64,000 bases of DNA from assembly GCA_008508345.1 (NCBI GenBank), contig QNGE01001255.1:92477-156476 (forward strand). The letters are read 5' to 3'. Of the stretch, positions 11,765 through 24,600 are shown piece after piece. The number at the start of each line of letters is the position of its first letter. Positions within the stretch are counted from its first letter, which is position 1. Under the pieces are notes generated by a model. It had not been told where the DNA came from, made no database searches, and worked only from the letters and a program-made list of their open reading frames with translations. This DNA is from Paragonimus westermani (taxonomy: Eukaryota > Platyhelminthes > Trematoda > Plagiorchiida > Troglotrematidae). A program made the translations under genes and the position numbers.

Positions 11765-12045
11765 TTCAACACGATCGGGCAACCTGATCATTGCTCACAA
11801 ACGAGAGTGGTTGAGCGTTCAGATTTGATCATTCGGTCGTGCCTAATGTGAGGTGAATGGCGCAGTGGTCAACACGGTTGCCTCATGATTCGAATGGCCG
11901 GAGTTCAAATCGCGGCCGTGGCAAGGATATGCACTACTGACGAGCACTAATGAAAGCGAAACTCCAGTCTAGTGCGTATTTTTGAAAGATACTGTCTGGA
12001 AAGTCTATCGGAATGCGAAGGCTGCGAATTCTTGACGATTCTAGC
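11765..12045 (+). repeat. SINE family A copy, 5'-truncated
   Basis: It begins at ACGATCGGGCAACCTGATCA and includes the A box (TGGCGCAGTGGTCAAC, about 11,859-11,874) and B box (GAGTTCAAATCGCGG, about 11,904). The body motif TCTAGTGCG...GTCTATCGGAATGCGAAGGC follows. It is close in sequence to the copies at 7,019-7,451 and 63,826-64,000. No target-site duplication was found. Confidence 0.8.
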
Positions 12046-15000
12046 AATCAAACGTCAAATGCCAATTTTTTTACGCCCGCCACACCTTTTTTGCACATAA
12101 TAACCCTCTGCTCCGTCTCCCTGGTGTTAAATATATAGGGATTATTTTGAGTAGCATTGTGATATACTAAAGGCATTTTCATCAGTCCCCAAAACTGGTT
12201 TCCTGTCCAACGTCTACCATCACTCATCAGCTCGCAACCTTTGGTCATTCGATTTACCAATGATTGTGTGCTCCCTGGCTGAATGCATCGCTCTCTAAGT
12301 GTTTTCTCAAGTTTGTTGTCTATGGATTTTGTGTATTTTGCCAGATCTGTAAGACATCCATCACTTTTTAACGGTAGTCCTCGTAAATAACTGATCGACC
12401 TAACTGTTTCTTAACATTTCATAATCTGCAGAGATTTTACCGCAAAAATTTCATCTGATACAACGCACTCCCATTAATTTACATTCCTCCGAATGTATTT
12501 TCACACCTTCAACCAGATTTCATCACAAATGTTTATTTGCTCACACCTGTTTATGTCGTTATTCGTTAGTTAGCTCGACTTCTACACTGTTCTACAACCT
12601 TTTATTCTCAAATCAATCTCGAAACGGAATAAACACTTCTTTGTAGTTCATACTGGTCGTGACCTTTAGCCAAAGTTTTCATGAGACTAACGACGCTAAT
12701 ATTTATTGTATGAGTCAACTGCACTCGGGTAGTGGCAGTTTATTTGTTGTGCGTGTGGGAGTATGTGAAAAGGTGAAACTTCATTTTTTTTCGGGACACA
12801 AAAAGCGCTTTATCCATTTGTTCTGATTTTCAGAGGTATCATATTTTTCAACAGAATCCAGTCTGTGTTATCCATGTCATGCTATTATGTTGGACAACTC
12901 GAATAGAAATTAGTGTTCACACCACCTGTAAGTACATTATGTCCAGCATGGTTAGGAAAGAAAACAGATACAATGGACAACAGCTTAGGACATGATGTTT
13001 GTACACGTACACACATGGATGCATATTACCAGAGTCACCGTACTGAGATTGGCAAAACTATTGAGATAACTAGGGCTTTGATACAAACTGCGGTAGCTAA
13101 CATAAATTAAACATATTAAATGGAGATATATCCATAGAGGTAATTTTCGTAGTGACTGTCTCCGCATTAGATTGCTAGGAGTGATACCTAACTTCATTTG
13201 TTTTGAACCATCACCAGTCTGCCCACATTGGCGTGATACGGTGAAAATTTTTGCCTTCGCAATAAAACAGAACCAGCATGAGTACGACAAATTTTTTGAG
13301 TGTGGTTTCGACCAGCCATATATATACATATACATATATGTATATGGGGGAAACTCCCCAACCGCCTGGCAACGAAAAAAGACGCGCAACCCGAATTGTC
13401 TTCAAGCTCATATGTTCAACCCGAAACCACCAGCCGCGGCAGAATATATATAAGAATTTTTTCAGATCGCTAGGCACTATCTTGATATAGACTGTACGGT
13501 TACTGAAGCGTTCAACGTCCTGTCTTTTGTCAGAAATCGACGCACGTTGTTTAGATTTGCGCTCCCAGTCAAATTTCTCCTTTCGTCTTTCGGTGATCAT
13601 GATCATTCTGATAGCAAATTAATCTGACACAATCAGCACGGGGGGGGAACTTGTCTCTTGGTGAGTGCAATTTAATGCCGAATCGGATTTCTTTTTATCT
13701 CAAGCGGAGTTTCTAAACCTGGTATTGAATCTGTTGGAGTTCGTTTGACACGTCTATCGTCTTATGTTCTGCATGATGCAGATCGATGAATCCGTTAAGA
13801 CATATTTGGTTTGTTTGTAGAAATCCAGTCCCAAATTTGTCTTCGTTGGTCACTGTTAGGTGCAGTGTACAGTCATGATGAATTTCGTGTCATAATTGCA
13901 TACAAATTGGTTTTCGTCCTTTTTATAACTATCAGTGCTTATCTATTAAAACTCCCTTCTTCGTGATGTTTGACATAATGTTACCATCATCTGAACCCGA
14001 TTGTTTCAACAAGCTTATTTCCCGCTGATTGGTGATTTTTGCAGACTCGTGTTTAGTTACCCTATTTGGAACGCTTTTCTACCGGTTAGGTTCTGTATCC
14101 GGTTAACTCACATTCAAGGTGAAATAGCACTTTCATTGTAATGTTATCAAACAACAACGTATAAATTCCAACTCTTTCGATCTTCTTTATTGACGTTTTT
14201 TGGACTTTGAAGATGGTACATTTAACTAGACCGTCAGGATAAGCGTCATTGAAATTATTGCTTAGACGTTACCGAGTGAATTATCCTAAACTGACAGGGA
14301 CGATTTAACACCTGGTTTTCGAAGTTCGACGAACTTGGCACTTGACTCAATATCCAGGTGACGTGGACCATCTTAATGTCACGAAACAGTATTACATATC
14401 TTTACGTATAGTTTAGTAAATGGTCCGTTGCTAACAATTATAGAAGCTCCTTAAACTAATACTGTTTTCTTGCTGGTGTCATTGATGTACGCCCAAACTG
14501 TCCTCAGTAGTCTAAGCGAAACAGTGAATCGTTCGCATAATAATCGGGAATAATCCGGTGAGATTATTTGGGAAAAATCACAGTATCTCATGATATTCTA
14601 TCTAACGAGCAGTCGCTTTCGAGGATACGACTCCCTCGTCAACTAGGCCATACGATTTATGCGAACAAGCATCAAATCGATTTGGTCGATCGGTTCTGAT
14701 ATGTGCGTGACTGTTTGCCTACTAAAATCAACCCAGCTGTCCATATGGGTGACAAGCCACCTTTGACGAGTATGAATGACGGATGAAGCGTGTCATTGTA
14801 TTCACTCAAGCAGCCCATTCGAATGGATTTACACCTGGAGAACACTTGTGTAATCTCCCACTTTAATGCTCCCAATAGATTGACAGGATCCACCTCAGAC
14901 TGCGTGTTTGCCCTATGTACACTCAGGGAGACTAGGGTTGAGAATAAGATCAGCAACGTTCGCACGTCCACCATCACTGCACGAGCAGTGTCGTCTAAAT

Positions 15001-17921
15001 ATGGGCAGTCAGATACTGAATTACAAACATGGGCTTTTGTCTTGCGAGCTGAAGCTGTTATCCATTCAATCGTCAACACTACGAGGGGATGCTAGACATT
15101 GAAAACGGTCTGCTGACCAGCACGAGAGAAATTCCGACGAATGCACAGGCGCAAACGACTGCCTCATAGAAATGTGTTGTTCATGTTGACTGACTGAGTT
15201 CAGATAAGCATGACGAGAACATTGTCAAATGAAGTTGCCAGACCCAGTGTTTGTCCCTAGTTCCATGAGCGCAGGGCGTGTGTATGGATTTTAATGGATG
15301 TTGAAGCCATAGTGGTGTACAACCTGTTGGACGGCTTGTTGCTCTGTTCGTCCTTGGCTCAACACTAATGCCTAAATCAGACAAGTCGGCGTACACTGTA
15401 CGCTTTATGAGTAGTGAAGGCTAGAGAGGGCGGTGAGGTAGAGTTGGTACCATTGGGATCATCCTATCTAAGTATGCAGAATGGAAGAGAAAAAACGCTG
15501 ACCTCTGCAATGATGCTGAAAACTGGATTGTGCATCTTGGAGACAGGTTTCATAAGTAGAAGTGCGTTCACTAAGAAAATAGAATGATTATCAGAGACGG
15601 GAAGAAAGACGTTGCGCTAGCTATGACTTCAGATGCACTCTTGACCCCGTTCATGAGCTGTCCACGCCTAGTGAACATGAAAAAAGTCGATACAAGTTGT
15701 TCACAGCACAGTCCAATGCACAGTTTTTATGAATTGGCTGAAATTGAGCATCCGTTATTAACCACGGTCGAATAGTGGGACAACTACAATATGATCACAG
15801 AATCTTTCAATAGGCCGTACACCACTGTGGGGCTCCAAGCTATTGCAGTTGACGCACACTTTCTGTGTTCGTTGAATATGATCCCTTGAGGTGGAGGGTT
15901 GAGCTCAAGCACCTGTTTGACAGAGTGCTTTTGAGATCCGACGCCTTATTGTGTGGACCTCACTGTCGAGAAGAGTAATCAATAGATTGCAGATTGGTCT
16001 CAAGACAGGTCAGTCTCGTTCAATCAATGACTTCTAATCTATCCAACACAAGTTGCCCAACTGGCCAGCAGTACAGTCACTGCTACCGATCTCTCCGTTT
16101 TTTCTGTCAATCTGACTTTTGCAAACGAGAACATGACCGGTTAAGGGAAGCAACTGCAAACAGAAACTCACTTGAATTATGGCCGCCTACTTGTTTTTTT
16201 TTATTAAGTGAGGCTAAAAACGTGTGGAATTAGCCTTCTAGGACAAACACCCACAAATATGCAGGCCGTTGAATGTCAGCCACGTTGGGAAGTACAGGTT
16301 TGTTTAGTACAATTAATCACTTGGAATCAAAGTACACTTGTACCTACATTTTGACATTTTACTAGCGAATGGATGAATTACCGGTCACATTCCAACAGTT
16401 TTTTCACATTCCTGTAGATGGCCGGCCAAAAATAAGTTATTCATCACTGAAACACAATATGCAGTAGATGAAAATTTGCACAACTCTACCCTTGCACGCA
16501 ATCAGTTGGATTACAATTGTTAACACCTGAATGCAGCACTTCTCTTCTACAAGGACGCTCGCAGGGATTGCCAAAATTGTTCTCACTAAGTGAGTGTTCC
16601 TTGTAAGCGGGGGCGCTTGTCTACCCAGCAGCTTAGCTTACCGGGTAGGTAATTCCGTGAACCTCTCTATTCCGAAACTGATAACCTTCAGACACAGCTG
16701 TCACGTCTACGGCAACACTAATGTATTAAGAGACTTTGGGCTTATTCACGAAACTGGACCCAAGAAGTGGCCCACAACCACAGCCATAATTCAGAGGTCG
16801 GTCTAGAAATCAGTTTCCACCACGGTCCAGTGTTAGCTGTTTTGTTTGCTTAGTTAATACCGTCGTTCGACCGGAGCTTCGGTCACTTTCGGGGACATTT
16901 CCAGTTCTGTTGTTTAAAGTAAGAAAAACACTCTCGATCTTACACTCATTTTCCTCCAGCAGATCGGACTAGACTGAAAACCCTGATTGTTTGCTTGGTG
17001 AGTATAATTCGTAACTGTTTGTGAACATCTGAACAAGTGTTCACAAACTTCACGTAATTGATTCAGACAGAAGTCTGTAGCCTCCCGTCACGTGGCTTTA
17101 TCCAGTGACATGAGATATTCGCGTCTACCACACAAGAAATGACGGATACAACGTGAAAAACTGTTCAATCACACAAAGATGAACATTGTTTTCTTGTGAC
17201 GTTTCGATTGCTACAGGCTGGAGTTTCTGACGTAACCTATCTGTATAAACAAACAATTTTATGAGTGAGGTAAGCTCAGTTAAACTTTTTGTCTGATGAG
17301 CAGCTGAAGTCCAGTCTTACAGACAACAAACTGTCTTCAGCTGGATGCTTAGTGGAGCAAGTAGTCAGTGAGACTGAATGCCGATACATTTCTGTTTGCT
17401 AATGCTTTTTAAGCATTCAGAATAATACCGTACCACATAATTAGGTGTTTCGACTTCCATCTAGGTCAATAGGTCTTTCCTCGCACAGCAAGTACAACAT
17501 TCGCAATTTTCTTTCCTTCTTAATCAGTTTGTTCGGTCGAACGTATCAAACATCAGCTTGTGTATCAAGCCATACAACAGATTTTTTACGTTGGCTCGCG
17601 AAAATCTCTAGAACACATCACACAATCGTTTCAATGAAATCGCTGAATGTACATGCAGACGGGACTGGAAATGTAGTAGACAAATATTCCATAATGAATA
17701 TGGACGAAGACAACACAGTACCAACAAACATGAGGTTAAGCCACTTTTTGTCATACGTTCGCTAAGGAATAAAGAATCAACTGGGGGGGGGAACGAAATG
17801 TCTGCGGCCTTCTGAGGTTGGATGAAGTCCTCTCACTTTCACGAGGCTGCTCCTGTTAGAAGTGTTTCTTATCGAATGGCTGCCTGTGAGATGGAAACGC
17901 CCTATACATGTGCGTTCAGAA
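12046..17921. other. Long unannotated interval
   Basis: I recognise only simple sequence here: a TA/TATG tract at 13,316-13,348 and G runs at about 13,639-13,647 and 17,784-17,791. Overlapping frames of up to 135 codons occur on both strands (12,985-13,606; 14,672-15,095). They share no family motif and read equally well on opposite strands, so none is called as a gene. Confidence 0.45.
13316..13348. repeat. TA/TATG microsatellite
   Basis: An imperfect, partly palindromic TATA/CATA tract lies just upstream of a GGGGG run. It is non-coding. Confidence 0.8.
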
Positions 17922-18253
17922 CTAACTGTTCACCTCCTTATACCCCAGCAAGACAGTCAAAGTGAACGTTAAACAATTAACCGTCAACCGCGTTGAGCTG
18001 ACTGAGAGATTGCGTCGATGGTCAGCTGTATAAGGGTATATTATGTCAGCTAACCACGTATCCGCATACTTTTCTGCCTGGTTATGTAGCACGTCACTTT
18101 GTGGTTTACGGTTTTCAGTGACAAGAATATAGGTGAACGTAACTTTAAGTGGATGCCGGAAATGATGAATTCGAACGAGGACGAGTTGACGACTGGCCAG
18201 AACGAAAAAAAACAATCGATATCGTGAGCAGCCGTTTTGCACAGATATGTCAC
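17922..18253 (-). pseudogene. PLE fossil, RT motif C to thumb region
   Basis: An open minus-strand frame of 106 codons aligns by eye with the PLE region running from the catalytic RYVDD box onward. It reads SRYRLFFFVLA at the motif C position, then HFRHPLKVTFT and TENRKPQSDVL (FT...TEN..FLDV in the intact copy). TWLADIIYPYTADHRRNL follows (TWTGQY...KQKRNL in the intact copy). The YVDD box is destroyed, yet the rest is uninterrupted. Flanking parts could not be read. The call rests on order and spacing of short matches, so a profile search is needed to confirm it. Confidence 0.55.
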
Positions 18254-21200
18254 TTTTCCTGATTAGATCTGAGTAAGGCTATGTGAGTTGCCATGTATGT
18301 TTCTGTCATAAAGTGTGAACAGTTAATAGGTACTAGCTTAAATTATTTAGGGCTGACTGCATAACCCTTAACGCTGGGTACATGTATCCGAGAATGATTA
18401 GGTCTTTCAGTCAGACAACACCGGAATTTCGAAGTCTACCCCATCCGACACTTGCGCTTTCGAAAGCTTGAAGCAAAATACTTCTGACTAATACTGACGA
18501 CCTGGTGAATGGCATGGATATCTGTAGGATACACGGGAAAGTTATAAGTTGTAGGAAGCTATACTTGCTAAGGTGACTCAAGTTCTGTGTTAAACTGTAA
18601 ATAAAAGTGTCCGGCTTTGATAAAATCTTTGGCGAGGTTAGCAACCATCAGTGTGCAAACCTAAAAACGAGGAAGAGGTAACTGAGTAGCTGAAAATAAT
18701 GACAGCCACGCAAATCTGGTAGACTGTTGTGTAAAACATAGTTGAATAGTTGCGACTGTGAAACATTACAGGCAGCCTCACTGTACCGATATGATTCTAT
18801 TGATCGGCTGTGGTTTCTTGAATATGTGTGTAGTGGTTTCTCCAAAAAACTAATCACTGTCACGAATTCTCTGCCAGAACGCTCTAGTTTGCCGAATAGT
18901 TATTGTCTGCAAGTCCAGCTGCATGTCTGCTGTTCATACATTTAAATGTTTGTCCTAATGTTAGACTTAATGAGAATGTGAGAAGGATGATTCGATTGGT
19001 AATTGATTGTACAAGCTAAATTTAGACAACCCTCGTACGTACGGATAATGCTCAGTGAATTTTCATGGTTTGCTGATCGGATGAATTGATAAGCTTTGTG
19101 ATTTCCAATTCGACTTCGGAGGGTTTAGATAAATCGTTAAAGATGTGGTCTCACCAGCAAGTTTAATAATATGAGAAAGCATTTGGACTGAGACTTCCCA
19201 CACATTCTCACAAGTAACCAAGCCTCTGATTTAGCCTTCTAGATTAATAAAATATAGTTCCGAAGCAAAATGAAATCGGCTGAAGTTGATGCTCCTGATT
19301 CCGTTTAAAAGAAGACGTACCCACATTTTCATCTCCAAGAGAGTGATTGCCTCAGCCAACATTCTGATCAGTTGGCTTCCACCGACCGGCTTACACATAT
19401 AATTACTCCAACGCATCCTATCAACGCGTTCCGGTGTGCAATGATTACGAGGTGTAAGTGGGTTCACCCATCAGCGGCGCAGCACCAGCCAACTGTAACG
19501 ACATGTAGACAAGTCTTTTTGTTTTATTCACTAAGATTGCGTAATCTGGACTTGGAGTTCGCCAACTCAGAATTCGATAATAATGACACACGTTCATTAA
19601 TGTCAAATTTAATGCACCACTCAACTTTTTAACGAAACCTCTCTGTTAATGCCACTTCGCTAAAAGCCTCGCTTTCTAGGCATACGGACCGATGAAAGAC
19701 ACGCAACCCACCCCCTTTAATAGGGCGCTTTGGACAGAACAAAAATGCCAACAACAGGAAGGTTGTGTAACGGAATACCAACGAACAACGCATCAGAATC
19801 ATATATGGGGTAGGTGTTACGTTAGGCGTTGAAGTTGGTGGCTTCTTGATGCGGAACCAACAAATGGTTTAAGGAGCACTGTAGCCAGTCAAAGTTGGAC
19901 ATTCTGGCGAACTGGTATTCCAACGGCAAAGTGCTATTCAGGCTTAGCCACAGAGTCCTTACAATGAGCTTAAACAAATACGTAACAAATAAGGCCAAAT
20001 CGACCAGTAAGGAAACCTGAACTTTGGAATCAATTTGACGCATTGGTATATTCACGTGGTTTTTTGCTTACAAAATGATCATGGATAACCGAAAGTAATC
20101 AAAATTGTTCAACATCACCAATCCTGTCATTTCGCATTCATTTTGGGAGGCATGATGGAAGCTGACAAGAAACTGAACACAGACGCGAACACACTAGTGA
20201 TAGCTTCACCTAAACCCACAAGTATGGACAACCTGAAAAGGTTTAGGGACAATGGATGGGGATAGATGTAAACATTTCCTCTTGTTTGTCAGTCTCCTTA
20301 AGGCCGGCAGAGAATATCATTTTTCCACTACTCGATACGCAGTCGGAGATAAACAGGAGGTTGATTATTAACAATTTTACCCTCACGAACGTACAGGACA
20401 GGGCGTGATCTGTGGCAAATTGGTGGATCATCATTTGTCACATACAAACAGAATAGTCGACCGATCTCCTGTAAAGAAATCGGAACCAAGAGTAAGAATA
20501 AACCAGCATGCAACCTCTTTGAGCAAGCTTGTGAAAACGTAATTTTTTAGGCACGTCTTATCAGAAACAGAGCGGTTCATGGTGTTCAAAATCCAGTAAA
20601 GCCCAGGAGATTGTGAAACATTCCTAATGTGGCACTTGCTTAGTGCATTGGTGTTTAGTTCAAGGAAGCTGCAGCGGAACAAAGAACGACCTCCGTGAGC
20701 GTCGACCGCTGTCTGGTTCTGAACGGTATGAGTAGAGATAGAGAACGAACAGCACTGAGTTCATGGCACTTTAGTGGAAGTAGACATTTTCATCGGAAAA
20801 AACTGTTCAGAAAACTGTCACGGAAAGAAGTGCACGAATTTGTTGAGAGTATGTACATTTTACCAGAGGGCACAAGTTGTCAATTTCAGCGGCACATTGT
20901 TTAATGTCTTATCACACATATTTTATAAAGGAGATCACAATACGTGAGTCAAAAGCACATCTGAGGATTTGTATTGGTGCAATGACAGATTGTATAAGAA
21001 CGGCAGCATTATCTGTCACCAAACAGAATATTGGCTGGTACAATATGCCTGATTATTCTTGTCGAATAATTCAGTACTCATCTTGGGGCTGAATTCATCA
21101 TTAACCACAATTAATTTCCGTGTCAGTTAGCGTATTCAAGGGGTTCGGGCCAGTAGTTGACTTTCAAATACACGCCAGGTACCGTCGATTTCTGCGTGGT

Positions 21201-22404
21201 TAAGGATATCGTTCTTGTTATGTTGCCTCTCTGTTGGCCAAAATTAATACGTGTAAAACGGAATTTGACTAGCCGGTCCAAGTTAACGTGACTCGACCGA
21301 TAGAAGAATAGAGTGACTGGGTCAGTCGATTGTTGGTGACTCAGTAACCACGTGAAGTAGGTTCGTACATCGAACAAAAGTTACTGGATAGGAAGTTTCG
21401 ACGAGAGCTTCACGACCTACCAAACATTAGTGGCATTTTACTAAACTCGAACAAAGTCCAAATTTTCCGAACGTTAACCTACCCTCGACCTTTTTGCGGG
21501 TGATATTCAGTAGGCATGCCAGTTAGATGATTTAATTCTGAGCCTCTTTTAGATTTTTTGTGGTGCGTTTGTCATTTAGACCGAAAGCGTCCAGCGGAAG
21601 TTTGCAAAATCGTTCACTCCAGGCATTCAATAAACCGGTAGGCATCATGTGATTCACACAATAAGTCTTCTTTTACTGACCAAGCAGTCCGCTTGTTGTG
21701 CGATTCCGAGAAACGTGTGGTTGTTGCTACAAAGTCAACCTCAGAAACTGTGAGAGTAGTAACGTGACTGGGTGCTATGGCCAGTTGTTTGAGCTGATTT
21801 CTTCCCAAATTCACTCACTGACCTAATAGAAATTTATCATCAATCAGCATTTGACAAAATGAAATGTGTTGTTACCGAGAAGAAAAAACTGTCCATTTTC
21901 ATTGAATTAAAGGCTTCCTGTGGGAAATACAGAAGTGAACACTCATAAAGACAGGTCATACTAATTATCAACCGAATATCAAGGTCAGAGAGACAGTCAA
22001 GAGGACAAGCCGAGTAGTACAGTTTTTACGATTTTGTGGAAATGTTCTTTATTTGATACTACGGGAAGAACGAAGCATTCCCACTTTTTGTTATTTTCCA
22101 AAGTCTAGTTTAAAGAAAGTTGGGAAAATCACATGCGCATCTATCGATCCTAGTGGTTTTTTTGATACTGTATGTGACGCACCCAACTAAAGTGAACCCT
22201 AACGGCAAATGATAAGGCAAAACAGTTGTAAAGCAGAGATGAAGAAAAGACGGCATTTTTATGATAAACTTGTTGACTGCTTGATGAGCTGAATATCCGT
22301 TTTAATGTCTGTTTAAACAAAAACGCTTTCTTATTTGCACACCAGTTTTTCCTATCGATTCACTTGTTTCTGTGTAAGTAGTGCAGTCACCTTTGTTGAA
22401 GAAA
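18254..22404. other. Long unannotated interval
   Basis: I recognise no element or gene. The minus frame at 21,123-21,377 has a faint resemblance to the segment after a Gypsy protease but is not called. The others are short and motif-free. Confidence 0.45.
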
Positions 22405-22500
22405 AAACAGGTCAGGCGGGTTGCAAACCCGAACCCTCTAAAACTTGATTGCAATGTTTTGTGACCTGCGGATGTTCGAGCGTTCAGTTGATGTCACATT
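22405..22500 (-). repeat. Possible tRNA-like SINE fragment
   Basis: On the minus strand, GAGGGTTCGGGTTTGCAACC resembles a T-arm. It sits close to TGAACGCTCGAAC, which recalls the SINE A 5' region. There is only one copy and no A box, so this is weak. Confidence 0.3.
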
Positions 22501-22504
22501 TGTT

Positions 22505-23461
22505 GATCTATTCGTGGTAGTGTGGCACTACGCACATTGAACACCCACGCAGATGTCGTGTTAGGTTGGTTGACTAGGATTATGTCATACACATCTATCG
22601 ATTGCGATGAAAAATCGGCTGAAAATTTGCATAGTTTATTTATGCATGTTCGTCCCTGAATGGAATCTGGTGTATTTTTGACTGTATGCAGTGATGAACA
22701 CGTGGGGGGTATAATCCATTTTATGCCTATCTTTAGTTGCCCGGTTGAAAGTCACCAGCTAGATGTGACCGATCTCGTCTTCGACTGGAATCGCCAGGCA
22801 GAACTAGAATTACCGACATTAAAATTGGTAACTTTCTGGTCGCTATTCCACTCGCTTACCTTTTTTGGCACTGAATGCTGTTTGGAAATTAGCAACCCCT
22901 GTATGAATGCGATTGGTCCACCTCGAGACCGGTTTGTATGTTTTATAGGGCATTCCACCCACAAGTACTGTCTAGAGTGTCGATAGTTAAGTGGATGAGT
23001 GTTTCGGCACTTGACACGGAATCTGTAGGTTCGGATACTGCACCGATAGAAGAAAGATTGCTGAAGAATGAACAGCCGAAAAAAGCAGACACTACTGCAA
23101 ATTCTTGAGTGAAATCTCATTTGAGATTGTTTGAAAAAGTGGCATAGTTGATAGATCCGGCTCAACGATCTGAGTGTTCAGTTGTTCACTGGGTTTCGCC
23201 TTTGGGTTATAAGCATAACACTCAAACTAACGTATTGACAATGTCACCTCGTTTGGTGGTGCAACGTTTGCTACCCAGATGCCAAGCTCGGCGAACAACC
23301 GTACGTCCAGATGTTCAATTTAGATTAACTAAGACCCAGTGCTACTTAACAGCGATTGAAATGTCATTCAGCAAGTTCATTGGTTTCTTTGATTTCGATT
23401 AGAAGGACAGTTCTGGCCACTAGGTTATTGGCTGGAATTAACAGAAGAGTTGTCATATAGT
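22505..23461. other. Unannotated interval with overlapping open frames
   Basis: Frames of 108 codons (22,660-22,986, plus) and 137 codons (22,752-23,165, minus) overlap. Neither shows a recognised motif, a signal peptide or a splice-supported continuation, and which, if either, is coding cannot be decided. Confidence 0.35.
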
Positions 23462-23610
23462 ACTGATGAGTAGTTTGGCAGACTTGATAATTCAGGAGAG
23501 AAACAAATGCGAAAATTCTGGACTTCGGCTGGATTCGAACCAGTGGCAGAAAGAGTATGCCCAGATGCGGAAAGTGTTCTGACTGCTGAGCTATGGTGAA
23601 TTCCATATGA
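23462..23610 (-). repeat. SINE family B copy with shared 3' tail
   Basis: In minus orientation the B box (CTGGTTCGAATCCAGC, about 23,527-23,542) is followed by AGAATTTTCGCATTTG and ends in AAACTACTCATCAGT at 23,462. The core matches positions 45-75, and the 3' end matches the end of SINE A at 7,019. The 80-codon frame over it is incidental. Confidence 0.7.
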
Positions 23611-23734
23611 CATTCACTTCATCTCCTCTTGGAGCATTCGAACAATTCAAGTAATACTCACAGGTATATGTAGTAGCCCATTTGTATATGATAGGTTGAC
23701 TCTGCCTAGTACGAGACTGAGGGAGCAGTTGTCA

Positions 23735-24290
23735 ACGCACATGCTTCATAAAGGCAAAACCAGAGTTTAATTCACCGCCGTGGCAAGAGTATGCACTAGT
23801 GATGGACTCTAACAAGAGAGAAGCCCAGATCCAGTGCTTCTTTCCGAAGAGGGAATACGGCAGCTGTGATCAACTATGGGTTGTGTTCAATTTGTGAGAA
23901 AACCGGTATCCTCCACCACTCATCAGTGATCAAGAAAATCCACTCAAAAAGTTACAGTTCTATGATCCTCACTCGGAGAGAAGTCCCAGTCGTGCGGTCG
24001 TCAATGAGAGTTAACAGGACGATTACCGTGTCTCCTCCCAAGGCAATCGGGCAATCACAGCATTACTCACACGAGATTGTGGTCGAACGATTGCATATGA
24101 TGATCCAGTCGTGCCTAATGTGAGGTCATTGACACAGTGGTCAGCACGGTTGACTCATGGAAGCGTGACCGGTGTTGTGGTCCAAGGTGTGGCAAGGGTA
24201 TGTGCTACTGACGAGCACACACGCGAATGGAACTCGAGTCTCTTTTATTCCGAGGGGGATGACTGGTTAGTCTAAGTGAATGTTAAAGTT
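23735..24290 (+). mobile_element. Composite (dimer-like) SINE family A
   Basis: A first decayed tRNA-like core (about 23,735-23,790, ending GTGGCAAGAGTATGCACTAG) and its body run to CCACTCATCAGT at about 23,930. A linker (TTCTATGATCCTCACTCG, 23,961 onward) follows. Then come a second 5' region (24,010-24,110), a second tRNA-like core (24,120-24,195) and a second body. The linker and second unit are near-identical to the minus-strand copy at 31,010-31,350. The arrangement looks like two SINE units joined head to tail. No flanking duplication was identified. Confidence 0.65.
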
Positions 24291-24379
24291 GTGGTCACTT
24301 GTGATTTAAGTCTACCTTCTAGTAACCCGAAGAATGATGGTGTAACTCGCAAACCAGCCGTTTTCACTCTAATTACCCG

Positions 24380-24600
24380 CTATGTTTATGGACCACATTT
24401 GGGAAAAGTGGGGACACCGAAGTAGGACTTCCAACAACACAAACACGCGTGATCCAAAGCCCGAGTATGTCATGCACATGACTTACTCAGACGAAAATTA
24501 AAACGGCGTCAACAGCACAGCAGCACGCGCTGTTACACAATTCACATTTAATCCATGCGCGCTTGCTGGTTTCGACAATGCGTTACAGTTGTAAACGAGT
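24380..24600 (+). repeat. Dispersed repeat family D, copy 1
   Basis: The block around CAACAGCACAGCAGCACGC (24,508-24,530), followed by TTTAATCCATGCGCGCTTGCT and GCGTTACAGT, recurs in the same orientation and order at 26,390-26,545. The upstream CCGAAGTAG is also shared. No coding frame is common to both copies. The identity is unknown. Confidence 0.6.

Noticed and set aside
14672..15095. Overlapping 135-codon (minus) and 101-codon (plus) frames
   Set aside because: No recognised motif on either strand and no way to prefer one; consistent with chance in this base composition.
21123..21377. Possible Gypsy protease-RT linker
   Set aside because: Only a faint pattern; no protease active site or RT block nearby.
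22660..23165. 108-codon (plus) and 137-codon (minus) overlapping frames
   Set aside because: No domain, signal peptide or supporting neighbour; left as unannotated.
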